Below are positions 24,659 through 33,717 of a DNA stretch of 64,000 nt, one piece after another. Position numbers and translations under genes: made by a program. Position 1 is the stretch's first letter. Each line of letters begins with the position of its first letter. The notes beneath the pieces were generated by a model, which was not told where the DNA came from, did no database searches, and was given only the letters and a program-made list of their open reading frames with translations. Origin of the DNA: Ensifer adhaerens (GTDB taxonomy: Bacteria > Pseudomonadota > Alphaproteobacteria > Rhizobiales > Rhizobiaceae); assembly GCF_000697965.2 (NCBI RefSeq), contig NZ_CP015881.1:124001-188000 (forward strand), written 5' to 3'.

Positions 24659-27293
24659 CGATGATCCCCCTGATTTCGGCGCGGCATGAGCCGCAATTGG
24701 TTCCGGCATTGAGCGCCACGCCGACGGCCTCGACGCTGTGGCAACCGCCGCGTACGGCCGCGACGATCTGGTTGACGCCAACACCGAAGCAGGAGCAGAC
24801 GGTGGCGCCGGGATCCGGCTTGTCCGCCCCCGGACGGCCCGCGACGAGCGCGAAGCGCTTGCGCAGATTGGCGTGGTCAGCGCCGAGTTGTGCGATCGCC
24901 CAGTTGCGCGCGACGGCGACCGGTTCGCGCGCTAGGAAGAAGGCCGCGAGAAGCTGCGGACCATCGAAGAAGGCGAGCCTGATGTCGCCGGTCTGTGCAT
25001 CCGCATAGCCGAGCGGCTCTACGCCTTGCGGGATCGCAAGAACGCGGCGGCACCAGCCGGCCCAGTCGTCCACCGGCTCGGCAAAAGCCAGTTCCAATCG
25101 CCAGCCGCCAGCCGCCTTCGCCAGCGCCCAATAGGCAGCATCTGGATCGACCGGCTTTGCCAGCGAGACAGCGAAGGCGTAGTGCGTCGCCTTGAACTTT
25201 CGCGCGGCGACCGCAATGTTCTTCGATGCCGGCTGGCCGGAAAGACGATCGGTGATCGGCGGCACGAGGACATCGATGCGTGCCTTCGCCGCAAACTGGT
25301 CGTTCCAGTGCATCGGCGCGAAGATGCTGCCGCGCGCCTGGCGCTCGGTGATGAGCGCACGCACGAACGCCTTGCCCTCAGGGCTTTCAATCTCGATAAG
25401 GTCGGCGTTGCCGACGCCGATCTCCATCGCATCACGCGGGTGCAGTTCCGCAAACGGTTCGGCGATATGGGCCGAGAGGCGCGCGCTTTTGCCTGTGCGG
25501 GTCATCGTGTGCCACTGGTCGCGGATGCGGCCGGTGTTGAGCGTGAACGGGTAATCGGCATTGGTGCGGTCGGTCTCTGCCGGGCGAACGGCCACGAACC
25601 GGCCTCTGCCGTCAGCGTGATAGAAGTTGCCCGCCGCAAAGAAACGGCTTTCGGCGCGCTTCTGGCCTTGCCGTTGGGGCCACTGGAAGGGCGTCAGCCC
25701 GTCGTAGTCCTCAAGCGCAAGATCGGCATAGGCGCCAATGTCGAAATCGCGGCTGCCGGCATTTTCGAAGGCCGAGAGCGCGGCATGTTCGCGGAAGATC
25801 GCGGCGGGCGCTTCGTAGGCGAAAGCATCGGTATGGCCCAGGCGGCGACCGACCTCGGCCAGTTGCCACCAGTCCGCCCGGGCTTCTCCCGGTGCGGCGA
25901 GGAACGCCCGCTGGCGCGAGATGCGGCGTTCGGAATTGGTGACCGTGCCGCTCTTTTCCCCCCAACCGAGCGACGGCAGCAGCACATGCGCGTGGCGGGC
26001 GGTATCAGTTTCTTTCAGGATGTCGGAAACCACGACGAAGGGACAGGCCCTGATCGCGGCCTCGACGGCGTCGGCATCCGGCATCGAGACGACGGGGTTC
26101 GTTGCCATGATCCAGAGCGCCTTGACGCGACCGTCTGCCACCGCCCGGAAGAGATCGACGGCCTTGAGCCCCGGCTTTTCGGCAATCTTTGGCGAACGCC
26201 AGAAGCGCTGGACGCGATCGCGATCACCGGCATCTTCGATCGCCATGTGTGCGGCGAGCATGTTCGCAAGCCCGCCGACCTCGCGGCCGCCCATCGCATT
26301 CGGCTGCCCCGTCAGCGAGAACGGCCCCATGCCCGGCCGGCCGATGCGGCCGGTCGCAAGGTGACAGTTGAGGATCGCGTTGACCTTGTCGGTGCCCGAA
26401 GACGACTGGTTGACGCCTTGGCTGTAGCAGGTCACGACCTTCTCGGTTGTCGAAAACAGCCGGTAGAATTCGCGCAACTGCATCGCCGGAAGGCCGGTCC
26501 GCTCGAGCACGTCGTCGAACGAAACACCGCCTGCTGCGAGCAAGGTATCACCGAAGCCGGCCGTATGCGCCGCGACATAGTTCTGGTCGACGGCATTGCT
26601 GGAAACCAGATGTGAGAACAGCCCGACGAAGAGCGCCACATCGGCGTCGGGCCGGATCGCGAGATGCAGGTCTGCGATATCGGCCGTCATGGTGCGGCGC
26701 GGATCGATGAGAACGATTTTGAGGCCCGGCCGTTTCGCCTTGGCGGCGGCAAGGCGCTGGTAGAGGACGGGGTGGCACCAGGCAAGGTTCGATCCGGTAA
26801 GTACGACCAGATCGGCCAGCTCCAGATCCTCATAGGTCCCGGGTACCGTATCCGAACCGAAGGCACGGCGATGACCGGCAACCGACGAGGACATGCAGAG
26901 ACGTGAATTGGTATCGATGTTGGCGGAACCGACAAAACCCTTCATCAGCTTGTTGGCGACGTAGTAGTCTTCGGTGAGCAGCTGGCCGGAGACGTAGAAG
27001 GCGACCGAATCCGGGCCGTGTTCGGCAATCGTTTCCGCAAAGCGTGCGGCGACGAGGTCGAGCGCTTCGTCCCAGCCAGCCTGGCATCCGTCGATCTCCG
27101 GATGCAGCAGCCGACCGTCGAGGTCGAGGGTCTCGGCGAGTGCGGACCCCTTGGAGCACAGCCTGCCGAAATTGGCGGGATGGTCGGCATCGCCGCGCAC
27201 GGCGACGGCGCCGTTGTCATCGACCGTCGCGATGACCCCGCAGCCGACGCCGCAATAGGGACAGGTGGTCTTGACCTCCTTTTCCATGGTCAT
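24630..27293 (-). CDS. nasA: assimilatory nitrate reductase, molybdopterin catalytic subunit
   Basis: 887 aa cytoplasmic enzyme reducing nitrate to nitrite with Mo-bis-MGD. The N-terminal 4Fe-4S cluster is ligated by CPYCGVGC (C11, C14, C18) and a Cys in GRLCSKGS. Molybdopterin segments follow (VFYVSGQLLTEDYYVANKL; GSNLAWCHPV; CYSQGVNQSSSGTDKVNAI). The far C-terminus carries a BFD-like 2Fe-2S domain with CSC and CGSC cysteines (TVCSCFGVGVNQIV; GTNCGSCRAEI), typical of NasA forms that receive electrons directly. ATG 27293 overlaps the nirD stop by four bases (ATGA). Nitrite is passed to NirBD encoded upstream in the operon. Confidence 0.96.
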   Translation of the reverse strand: MTMEKEVKTTCPYCGVGCGVIATVDDNGAVAVRGDADHPANFGRLCSKGSALAETLDLDGRLLHPEIDGCQAGWDEALDLVAARFAETIAEHGPDSVAFYVSGQLLTEDYYVANKLMKGFVGSANIDTNSRLCMSSSVAGHRRAFGSDTVPGTYEDLELADLVVLTGSNLAWCHPVLYQRLAAAKAKRPGLKIVLIDPRRTMTADIADLHLAIRPDADVALFVGLFSHLVSSNAVDQNYVAAHTAGFGDTLLAAGGVSFDDVLERTGLPAMQLREFYRLFSTTEKVVTCYSQGVNQSSSGTDKVNAILNCHLATGRIGRPGMGPFSLTGQPNAMGGREVGGLANMLAAHMAIEDAGDRDRVQRFWRSPKIAEKPGLKAVDLFRAVADGRVKALWIMATNPVVSMPDADAVEAAIRACPFVVVSDILKETDTARHAHVLLPSLGWGEKSGTVTNSERRISRQRAFLAAPGEARADWWQLAEVGRRLGHTDAFAYEAPAAIFREHAALSAFENAGSRDFDIGAYADLALEDYDGLTPFQWPQRQGQKRAESRFFAAGNFYHADGRGRFVAVRPAETDRTNADYPFTLNTGRIRDQWHTMTRTGKSARLSAHIAEPFAELHPRDAMEIGVGNADLIEIESPEGKAFVRALITERQARGSIFAPMHWNDQFAAKARIDVLVPPITDRLSGQPASKNIAVAARKFKATHYAFAVSLAKPVDPDAAYWALAKAAGGWRLELAFAEPVDDWAGWCRRVLAIPQGVEPLGYADAQTGDIRLAFFDGPQLLAAFFLAREPVAVARNWAIAQLGADHANLRKRFALVAGRPGADKPDPGATVCSCFGVGVNQIVAAVRGGCHSVEAVGVALNAGTNCGSCRAEIRGIIDGCLAAAAE

Positions 27294-27628
27294 TCCGCCG
27301 CAATCAGCAGGCTTTCGAGCGCAATGAACAGCACGCCGCCGTCAATACGCACCGGAATGGTGCGCACCGCGCCTTCGTCGGCCCCGAGCGCCTTGCCGGT
27401 TTCGAGCGAGATCGCCCAATTGTGCAAGGGGCAGGTGACCGCCTTCGCGTGGACGATGCCTTGTGACAGCGGCCCGCCCTTGTGCGGGCAATGGTCCTCG
27501 ATGGCGAAGACCTCGTTTTCGGCTGTGCGGAAGACGGCGATCTTGCCCTGAGGCGTCTTCACGCAGCGCGCGCCTCGCAGCGGAATGTCCGAGATGTCGC
27601 CGATCGGGTGCCAGGTCATGTTCATCAT
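27290..27628 (-). CDS. nirD: nitrite reductase (NADH) small subunit, Rieske type
   Basis: 112 aa. Contains the Rieske 2Fe-2S ligand pairs CPH and CPLH (DHCPHKGGPLSQG; TCPLHNW), which some enterobacterial NirD proteins have lost. It probably delivers electrons to or structures NirB. The start could be 27628, 27625 or 27619 (MMNMTW); GGAGTGAG just upstream fits any of the three. Directly between nirB and nasA with a one-base gap to nirB's stop. Confidence 0.94.
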   Translation of the reverse strand: MMNMTWHPIGDISDIPLRGARCVKTPQGKIAVFRTAENEVFAIEDHCPHKGGPLSQGIVHAKAVTCPLHNWAISLETGKALGADEGAVRTIPVRIDGGVLFIALESLLIAAE

Positions 27629-27629
27629 C

Positions 27630-30080
27630 TCACTCCGCAGCTTGGGGGAAGCCGACCGTCGCCATCGGCCGGAACTCGTGTTTGTCCTTGCCGGAGACGC
27701 GCTCCGACCAGGGGTCGACCTGGGCGAATTTCTGGCTGAAGACGAAGCGGTCGTAGTAGGCCTTGCGCTTGTCCGTATCCTCCATGATCTGGCGGCGGAT
27801 CTCGTCCAGCCCGACTCGTTTCGCCCACTTGTAGATGCGCTCGAGATAGCGGGCCTGCTCGCGGTACATCTGCGTCAGCGCCACGATGTGTTCCAGCGCC
27901 TCGTCCTCGCTTTTCACCAGGCCAAGTACCTCGGTGCCCTTGATGTCGAGCCCGGCAGCACCGGCGAAATGGATCTCGAAGCCCGAGTCGACGCAGATGA
28001 CGCCGATGTCCTTGCAGGTGGCCTCCGCGCAATTGCGCGGACAGCCGGAAACCGCCATCTTCAGCTTGGCGGGCGTCCAGGAACCCCACATGAACTTTTC
28101 GATCCGGATGCCAAGCCCGGTGGAATCCTGCGTGCCGAAGCGGCACCAGTCCGAGCCGACGCAGGTCTTCACCGTGCGCAGACCCTTGGCATAGGCCTGG
28201 CCCGAGATGAAACCGGCCTTGCCGAGATCGGCCCAGACGGCCGGTAGATCTTCCTTTTCGATCCCGAGCAGGTCGATGCGCTGGCCGCCGGTCACCTTCA
28301 CCAGCGGAATTTCGAACTTGTCGACCACGTCGGCGATGGCCCGCAGCTCGCCGGAATTGGTGACCCCACCCCACATGCGCGGCACGACGGAATAGGTGCC
28401 GTCCTTCTGGATGTTGGCGTGAACGCGCTCGTTGATGAAGCGCGATTGGTAGTCGTCGGCATATTCGTCCGGGAAATCGCAGACGAGGTAGTAGTTGAGC
28501 GCCGGGCGGCACTTGGCGCAGCCGCAGGAGGTCTTCCATTCCAGCTCCTGCATGACCGCGGGAATGGTCTTCAGGCCCTTGGCCTTGATCAGCCGACGTA
28601 CGTCGTCGTGGCCGAGATCGGTGCAGCCGCACATCGGCTGGACGGCGGCCGGTCTGTAGCTCTCGCCGAGCGTCAGCGTCATCAGCTGTTCGACAAGGCC
28701 GGTACAGGAGCCGCAGGAGGCCGATGCCTTGGTATGGGCGCGCACCTCGTCGAGCGACGTCAGGCCCTTGTCGGCAATCGTGGAAACGATCTTACCCTTG
28801 CAAACGCCGTTGCAGCCGCAGATTTCCGCATCATCCGGCAAGGCTGCAACGGCCGCCATAGGGTCCAGCGGAGCGCCTCCCTGGAAGGCCTGGCCGAAAA
28901 TCAGGGTCTGGCGCATCTCGGAGACGTCGGTCTCCTTCTTCTTCAGATCGTTGAACCAGGCGCCGTCGGATGTTTCGCCATAGAGCACGGTGCCGATGAT
29001 GCGGTTGCCCTTCAGCACCAGCCGCTTGTAGACGCCGGCCGTGGCGTCGCGCAGGACGATCTCCTCGCGGTCGTCGCCATCGGCAAAGTCGCCGAGCGAG
29101 AAAAGTTCGATGCCGGTGACCTTGAGCTTGGCCGGCGTGTCGGAATGGACAAAGGCGGCGGAGCGGTCGCCAGCCAGATGCGAGGCGGCGACACGGGCCA
29201 TCTCGTAAAGCGGCGCGACGAGGCCATAGACCATGCCGCCCACTTCCGCACATTCGCCGAGCGCCCAGATGCGGCCATCCGAGGTCTGCATGCCCTGGTC
29301 GACGACGATGCCGCGGTTGATCGCAAGGCCGGCCTCCTTCGCAAGGCCGACACTCGGCCGAATGCCGACGGCCATGACGACGAGCGTCGCCGGAATGATG
29401 CGGCCGTCGTCGAGCTCGATGCCTTCGACCCTGCCGTTGCCGACGATCGCCTTGGTGTTGGCCTTGCAGATGATCTTGATGCCGCGGCCTTCCAGCTCCT
29501 TCTCAAGGAGATAGCCGGCGGCCGGGTCGAGCTGGCGGTCCATCAGCGTCGGCATCACGTGAAGAACGGTGACGTCCATGCCGCGACCGGCAAGGCCGGC
29601 GGCCGCTTCAAGGCCGAGCAGGCCGCCGCCGATGACGACGGCTTTTTCGCGCGACTGGGCGGCGAGCAGCATGGCCTGCACGTCATCGAGATCGCGATAG
29701 GTGATGACACCGGGCAGGTCCTTGCCGGGCACCGGCAGGATGAAGGGCACCGAACCGGTCGCGATCACCAGCTTGTCATAGCTTTCGGTCACGCCATGGT
29801 CGGAGGTCACGGTTTGGGCATCGCGGTCGATCGCGACGATGCGATGACCCTTGTAAAGCGTGATGCCGTGTTTGATGTACCAGCCGTCGCCGTGGATGAT
29901 GATCTCTTCGTAATCCTTTTCGCCCGACAGCACCGGCGACAGCATGATGCGGTCGTAGTTGACGCGTGGTTCGGCGTTGAAAATGGTCACGTCGTAGTGC
30001 CCGGGCGCCTTTTCCAGCAGGTGCTCCAGCATGCGCCCCGGCGCCATGCCATTGCCGATGATGACGAGTTTCTCGGTCAT
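27630..30080 (-). CDS. nirB: nitrite reductase (NADH) large subunit
   Basis: 816 aa, reduces nitrite to ammonium with NADH. Domains in order: FAD/NAD(P) pyridine-nucleotide oxidoreductase (LVIIGNGMAPGRMLEHL; VVIGGGLLGLEAAAGLAGRG), a BFD-like 2Fe-2S module (ICGCNGVCKG and SCGSCTGLVEQL), a second (CGCAKCRPALNYY), and the siroheme/4Fe-4S half with TCVGSDWCRFG and SGCPRNCAEA cysteines. ATG 30080 has AGGACAG upstream; the frame extends to 30218 only over the transporter gene. Second gene of the operon after the nitrate transporter. Confidence 0.97.
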   Translation of the reverse strand: MTEKLVIIGNGMAPGRMLEHLLEKAPGHYDVTIFNAEPRVNYDRIMLSPVLSGEKDYEEIIIHGDGWYIKHGITLYKGHRIVAIDRDAQTVTSDHGVTESYDKLVIATGSVPFILPVPGKDLPGVITYRDLDDVQAMLLAAQSREKAVVIGGGLLGLEAAAGLAGRGMDVTVLHVMPTLMDRQLDPAAGYLLEKELEGRGIKIICKANTKAIVGNGRVEGIELDDGRIIPATLVVMAVGIRPSVGLAKEAGLAINRGIVVDQGMQTSDGRIWALGECAEVGGMVYGLVAPLYEMARVAASHLAGDRSAAFVHSDTPAKLKVTGIELFSLGDFADGDDREEIVLRDATAGVYKRLVLKGNRIIGTVLYGETSDGAWFNDLKKKETDVSEMRQTLIFGQAFQGGAPLDPMAAVAALPDDAEICGCNGVCKGKIVSTIADKGLTSLDEVRAHTKASASCGSCTGLVEQLMTLTLGESYRPAAVQPMCGCTDLGHDDVRRLIKAKGLKTIPAVMQELEWKTSCGCAKCRPALNYYLVCDFPDEYADDYQSRFINERVHANIQKDGTYSVVPRMWGGVTNSGELRAIADVVDKFEIPLVKVTGGQRIDLLGIEKEDLPAVWADLGKAGFISGQAYAKGLRTVKTCVGSDWCRFGTQDSTGLGIRIEKFMWGSWTPAKLKMAVSGCPRNCAEATCKDIGVICVDSGFEIHFAGAAGLDIKGTEVLGLVKSEDEALEHIVALTQMYREQARYLERIYKWAKRVGLDEIRRQIMEDTDKRKAYYDRFVFSQKFAQVDPWSERVSGKDKHEFRPMATVGFPQAAE

Positions 30081-30097
30081 GGTCTGTCCTTGTCTGT

Positions 30098-31354
30098 TTA
30101 CGCGGCAGCAGCCGTCGGCAGGGTGAGCGCGCGGCGTTCCATCTGGCGGATCGAAAGATGCATCCACAGGAGCGATGCGACGACGACGGCAAAGAGAAGC
30201 AGGAAGCAGCTCGACCACAGGCCGGTCGCGTCCTTGAGCAGGCCGAAGGCGATCGGCAGCACGAAGCCCCCGAGCCCGCCGACCATGCCGACGATGCCGC
30301 CGACCGCCCCGACGTTTTCCGGGTAATAGGCCGGGATGTGCTTGTAGACGGCGGCCTTGCCAAGGCTCATGACGAAGCCGAGCACGAAGACCGTGACGAT
30401 GAAGACGGCAGGCGTAATGCCGAAGCCGTGGCCCTCGCCGGCGGCCGGCAGCGACAGGATCAGTGTTGCCACCGCCGAGATGCCGAGCATCCAGTACATG
30501 ACGCTACGCGCGCCCTTGCGGTCGGAAAGCACGCCGCCGAAGGCACGGAAGACGCTGCCGGGGATGGAGTAGGCGGCTGCGACCATGCCCGCCACGGCGA
30601 TATCGAAGCCGTAGACGCCGACGAGATAACGCGGCAGCCAGAGCGAGAGGGCGACGAAACCGCCGAAGGCGAAGAAATAGTAGAGCGAGAAACGCCAGAC
30701 CTGGGCGTTCTTCAGCGGTGCGAACTCCTGGAGCAGGCTGCGCTTTGGCAGCTGGCGCTCGCGGCGGCTGCGGAAGGCCGGATCGTCGCTTGTCGTGAAC
30801 CAGAAGACGAGTGCCGTGACGACGAGTGCGGCCGCCCAGATCTCGGCAACCGTCTGCCAGCCCCAGGCAATGAGGACGAAGGGCGCCAGGAATTTCGTCA
30901 CCGCCGCGCCGACATTGCCGGCGCCGAAGATGCCAAGCGCCGTGCCCTGCTTTTCCGGCGGAAAGAAGGGCGAGACATAGGCGACGCCGACCGCGAAAGA
31001 GCCGCCGGCAAGACCGATGCCGAGGCCGGCGAGCAGCATCTGCGGATAGGTGGTGGCGTAGGTGAGCAGAAAAGTCGCAAGGGCTGCGGCCAGCATCGTC
31101 AGCGTATAGACGAGGCGCCCGCCGTAGCGCCCGGTCCAGACGCCGAGCAGGATGCGCACCAGTGAACCGGTGAGGATGGGCGTGCCAACCAGCAGGCCGA
31201 ACTGCGCTTCGGTGAGCGCGAGGTCCTGCTTGATGCGGATGCCGATGATGGCGAAGATCGTCCAGACGGCGAAACAGATCGTGAAGGCAAAAGTGGACAT
31301 CCACAAAGCCGTGGCGGGTTCGCTGGCGGATAATGGCTGCTTGTTCTCAGACAT
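30098..31354 (-). CDS. nitrate/nitrite transporter, MFS (NarK/NrtP type)
   Basis: 418 aa, twelve predicted spans. The NNP-family nitrate signature is seen around GLGIGLAGGSFAVGVAYVSPFFPPEKQGTALGIFGAGNVGAA and again in VMSLGKAAVYKHIPAYYPENVGAVGGIVGMVGGLGGF, the two Gly-rich repeats of nitrate porters. First gene after the regulated leader at 31402-31550; it imports the nitrate reduced by NasA. ATG 31354 lies behind CGGAGAAGCC. Confidence 0.95.
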   Translation of the reverse strand: MSENKQPLSASEPATALWMSTFAFTICFAVWTIFAIIGIRIKQDLALTEAQFGLLVGTPILTGSLVRILLGVWTGRYGGRLVYTLTMLAAALATFLLTYATTYPQMLLAGLGIGLAGGSFAVGVAYVSPFFPPEKQGTALGIFGAGNVGAAVTKFLAPFVLIAWGWQTVAEIWAAALVVTALVFWFTTSDDPAFRSRRERQLPKRSLLQEFAPLKNAQVWRFSLYYFFAFGGFVALSLWLPRYLVGVYGFDIAVAGMVAAAYSIPGSVFRAFGGVLSDRKGARSVMYWMLGISAVATLILSLPAAGEGHGFGITPAVFIVTVFVLGFVMSLGKAAVYKHIPAYYPENVGAVGGIVGMVGGLGGFVLPIAFGLLKDATGLWSSCFLLLFAVVVASLLWMHLSIRQMERRALTLPTAAAA

Positions 31355-31401
31355 GGCTTCTCCGAGGCCCGACAAGGTCGTGCCGCTCCATCTTGGGGGT
31401 G

Positions 31402-31474
31402 AAAAACAAAAAGCCGCTGGCCAGGTATGCCCGACACGGTTCGCTCCGTGTGCGCAGTCCTGATCAGCGGCTTT
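31402..31474 (-). terminator. attenuator terminator in the nitrate-operon leader
   Basis: On the minus strand AAAGCCGCTG (31474-31465) pairs with CAGCGGCTTT (31419-31410), extended by CAGG/CCTG, and is followed by a T-rich run TTTTTGTTTTT. This is a factor-independent terminator 48 bases before the transporter start. The second ANTAR hairpin (31434-31451) is enclosed between its arms, so protein binding there could govern terminator formation. Confidence 0.85.
31434..31451 (-). promoter_or_regulatory. ANTAR RNA hairpin P2 (NasT target)
   Basis: Minus-strand ACACGG, loop AGCGAA, CCGTGT: a six-base-pair stem with a hexanucleotide loop that has A at position 1 and G at position 4, the invariant residues of ANTAR-protein target hairpins. 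Confidence 0.82.
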
Positions 31475-31482
31475 GCTGGTAG

Positions 31483-31502
31483 GGCGCCCGTCGTTGGACA
31501 CC
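31483..31502 (-). promoter_or_regulatory. ANTAR RNA hairpin P1 (NasT target)
   Basis: Minus-strand GGTGTCC, loop AACGAC, GGGCGCC: seven pairs including two G-U, and a hexaloop again with A1 and G4. It precedes P2 by 31 bases. The two-hairpin arrangement is the ANTAR consensus structure. Confidence 0.8.
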
Positions 31503-31534
31503 GATCTCTTGGCCCGAGGGCCTGAGAATATAAA

Positions 31535-31550
31535 AGCAATCAGCGTGCCA
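31535..31550 (-). promoter_or_regulatory. sigma-54 promoter of the nitrate assimilation operon
   Basis: Minus-strand TGGCACGCTGATTGCT matches the -24/-12 consensus TGGCACG-N4-TTGC exactly. Transcription should begin near 31524, upstream of both ANTAR hairpins and the terminator, and needs an enhancer-binding activator such as NtrC. Confidence 0.88.
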
Positions 31551-31614
31551 GTTTTGGCAAGCTATTGATCTAAAAGAAAAAGTGAAATCGTCGGCCTGGC
31601 GTCATCCCGGTGGG

Positions 31615-31653
31615 TGACATTCCTTGGTGCAGTGCGAAGCCATTTTTTGTGCA
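31615..31653 (-). promoter_or_regulatory. possible NtrC enhancer sites
   Basis: Two minus-strand segments, beginning TGCACAAAAAATGGC at 31653 and TGCACCAAGGAATGTCA at 31631, resemble one conserved half plus a weaker half of the NtrC site (TGCAC-N-TGGTGCA). They lie 65-118 bases before the -24/-12 promoter, a normal enhancer distance. Match is partial. Confidence 0.45.
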
Positions 31654-31679
31654 ATGCGCATAAATTAGGCGTCGCGCAT

Positions 31680-32894
31680 TCAGCCTGCAGACTGGGCAGC
31701 GATGTAGGCATCGAGGTCGTCGGGATCGAAGCGTCCGCCATCGAAGAAACCATCCGGCCCGAGCGTCAGCGCGCCCGATGAGCCGACTGGGGTTTCGACG
31801 GTCAAGGCGCCTTCCACCTTGGCGCTTGCCGACGGCATGGCGATACCAAGGTGCTTCAATGCGGCGCGGTAGATGTCCGGCCGGTAGGTTTCCGCGGCGA
31901 TGCGCTGGCGCTCTGCCGCATGCTCGATCTGCCGCCAGCGCACCATCTGGGTGTAGAACCAGAGGGCATGGCTCTTCCAGGGGAAGGTCGCCGCCTTGGC
32001 ATTCGGAACGAAGAAATCTCTGACCACCCGGACCTCACCGCCGCCGACCGGCAGCGTGCCTTTGAGGGCGGGAAGAAGCAGTTCGGCGTCGCGCCCCACA
32101 TAGGCAGGCTTTGCCAGAAGGGTCGCGAGTGCCTCGTGGTTATCCGGGCGGGCGCACCAAATTGACGCCTGATGAAGCGCCACGAGCAGGGCGGCCATCG
32201 CCTCCGGGTTGGCCTCCCCCCACTTTGCGTTGACGCCAAGCACCTTCTCGGGGCTCGACCGCCAGATCGCCGCCTTGACGGTGGCGAGATGTGCGCCGCG
32301 GCGAAGCACGCCGAAGGTGTTCCAGGGCTCGCCGGCGCAATAGCCGTCGATCACGCCTTCGGCGAGCGCATCGCCCATGTCGGGTGGCGGCAGCACGACG
32401 ATCTCGATATCACGGTCCGGATCGATGCCGCTCGCCGCCAGCCAGTAGCGCAGTTCGTAATTGTGCCCGGAATAGGGATGCACGACGGCAAAACGCAGCG
32501 GCGCGCCCGCCTGCGCATCGATCGCCTTGCGCAGGGCTGCACCGTTCGCGCGCGCATCGAGATCCGTGGTCGCGCCGTTTTCCGCCATCCTTTGCCAGAG
32601 CGCCGGAGACACCGTCACCGCATTGCCGCCGAGACCCAGCGACATCGGCACGATCATTTCAGGGGCAGGCACATTGAGGCCGAGATTGCCGGCGATCGGC
32701 ATGGGCCCGAGAATATGCGCCACATCGACATGGCGAACCGCAAGTCGGTCGCGGATGCTCGCCCAGGAGCGCTCACGCAGCAGGGTCAGGTCGATCCCCT
32801 GTTCTTCGGCAAAGCCCATCTCGCGGGCGACAACGAGCAAGGCGCTGTCGAGGAGCGGCACGAAACCGGCGGTGATGGCGTGGCGCGTCGTCAT
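31680..32894 (-). CDS. nasS: nitrate/nitrite sensor protein NasS
   Basis: 404 aa, resembles the NrtA/CmpA nitrate-binding fold but has no signal peptide (starts MTTRHAITAGFVPLLDSALLVVAREMGFAEEQG), which is the hallmark of the cytoplasmic sensor NasS. Family knowledge: without nitrate NasS holds the antiterminator NasT inactive; nitrate releases it. The start overlaps the nasT stop (ATGA), so the two proteins are co-translated. It ends 130 bases upstream of the sigma-54 promoter that it indirectly controls. Confidence 0.94.
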   Translation of the reverse strand: MTTRHAITAGFVPLLDSALLVVAREMGFAEEQGIDLTLLRERSWASIRDRLAVRHVDVAHILGPMPIAGNLGLNVPAPEMIVPMSLGLGGNAVTVSPALWQRMAENGATTDLDARANGAALRKAIDAQAGAPLRFAVVHPYSGHNYELRYWLAASGIDPDRDIEIVVLPPPDMGDALAEGVIDGYCAGEPWNTFGVLRRGAHLATVKAAIWRSSPEKVLGVNAKWGEANPEAMAALLVALHQASIWCARPDNHEALATLLAKPAYVGRDAELLLPALKGTLPVGGGEVRVVRDFFVPNAKAATFPWKSHALWFYTQMVRWRQIEHAAERQRIAAETYRPDIYRAALKHLGIAMPSASAKVEGALTVETPVGSSGALTLGPDGFFDGGRFDPDDLDAYIAAQSAG

Positions 32895-33493
32895 TCCTTT
32901 CCTCCCGGATCGAGCAGGCTTGCCGCCGTGACGAGGCTTTGGGCGATGTCGACGATCTTGCGGTTCTGGTTCATCGCCGTGCGGCGCAGCAGCGCATAGG
33001 CCTCTTCCTCGGAGAGCCCGCGCGAGCGCATCAAGAGGCCCTTGGCGCGGTCGATCACCTTGCGGTTTTCCAACTCGCCGCGGGTTTCTTCCAGCTCGCG
33101 GTTGAGGCGGGAGAAGGCGTTGAAGCGGCTGATCGCCATCTTCAGGATGGGGCGCACCCGTTCCTGCTTCAGACCGTCGACGATATAGGCCGAGACCCCG
33201 GCCTCGACAGCCGCCTCGATGGAGGCCTCGTCGGACTTGTCGACGAACATCGCGATCGGGCGCTTCACCGCGCGCGAAAGCTGGAAGATGCTTTCCAGCA
33301 TGTCGCGGTTTGGGTTTTCGAGATCAATCACGATGACGTCGGGATTGAGGTCCGCGATACGCCGCGCCAGGCCGTGCATATTGTCGATGACGGTGACATG
33401 GTCATAGCCCGCGTCGCGCAGCCCGTCCTCGATGATGGCGGCGCGGATGCGATTCTCGTCGATGACCAGGACGTTTAGTCTGCTGTGCTGCAT
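32891..33493 (-). CDS. nasT: ANTAR-domain antitermination regulator NasT
   Basis: 200 aa. Pseudo-receiver domain at residues 6-120 (VLVIDENRIRAAIIEDGL; Asp57 in VIVIDLENPNRD), coiled linker (FSRLNRELEETRGELENRK), then the ANTAR RNA-binding domain at about 140-195 (DRAKGLLMRSRGLSEEEAYALLRRTAMNQNRKIVDIAQSLV). Binds tandem hexaloop hairpins and prevents termination in the leader of the nitrate operon just downstream. Start 33493 (MQHSRLNVLV) aligns with the family; an extension to 33571 is not conserved. Confidence 0.95.
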   Translation of the reverse strand: MQHSRLNVLVIDENRIRAAIIEDGLRDAGYDHVTVIDNMHGLARRIADLNPDVIVIDLENPNRDMLESIFQLSRAVKRPIAMFVDKSDEASIEAAVEAGVSAYIVDGLKQERVRPILKMAISRFNAFSRLNRELEETRGELENRKVIDRAKGLLMRSRGLSEEEAYALLRRTAMNQNRKIVDIAQSLVTAASLLDPGGKE

Positions 33494-33717
33494 GCCACGA
33501 CCGCATTCTGACCAAGCTTGACCTGCCGTGTCGGCTCTTTTTGCAATGCAGCATGGCGGGTCCGAAAGCAAGGGCGATCTTTCGGATGGCGTTTACGCAC
33601 AGGCGGGACTGCCGCAATCCTCGGCGCAGGTCGGCTTGCCGCGGCGCGAAGGCAGCGCCGCGGCAATGAGGAGATCAAGCTCTTCCACGGTCCGTGAAAG
33701 TGCCGACCGAAGGCATT

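Noticed and set aside
28419..30326. 635-codon plus-strand open frame opposite nirB
   Set aside because: Shadow of nirB; no start context and no recognisable motif.
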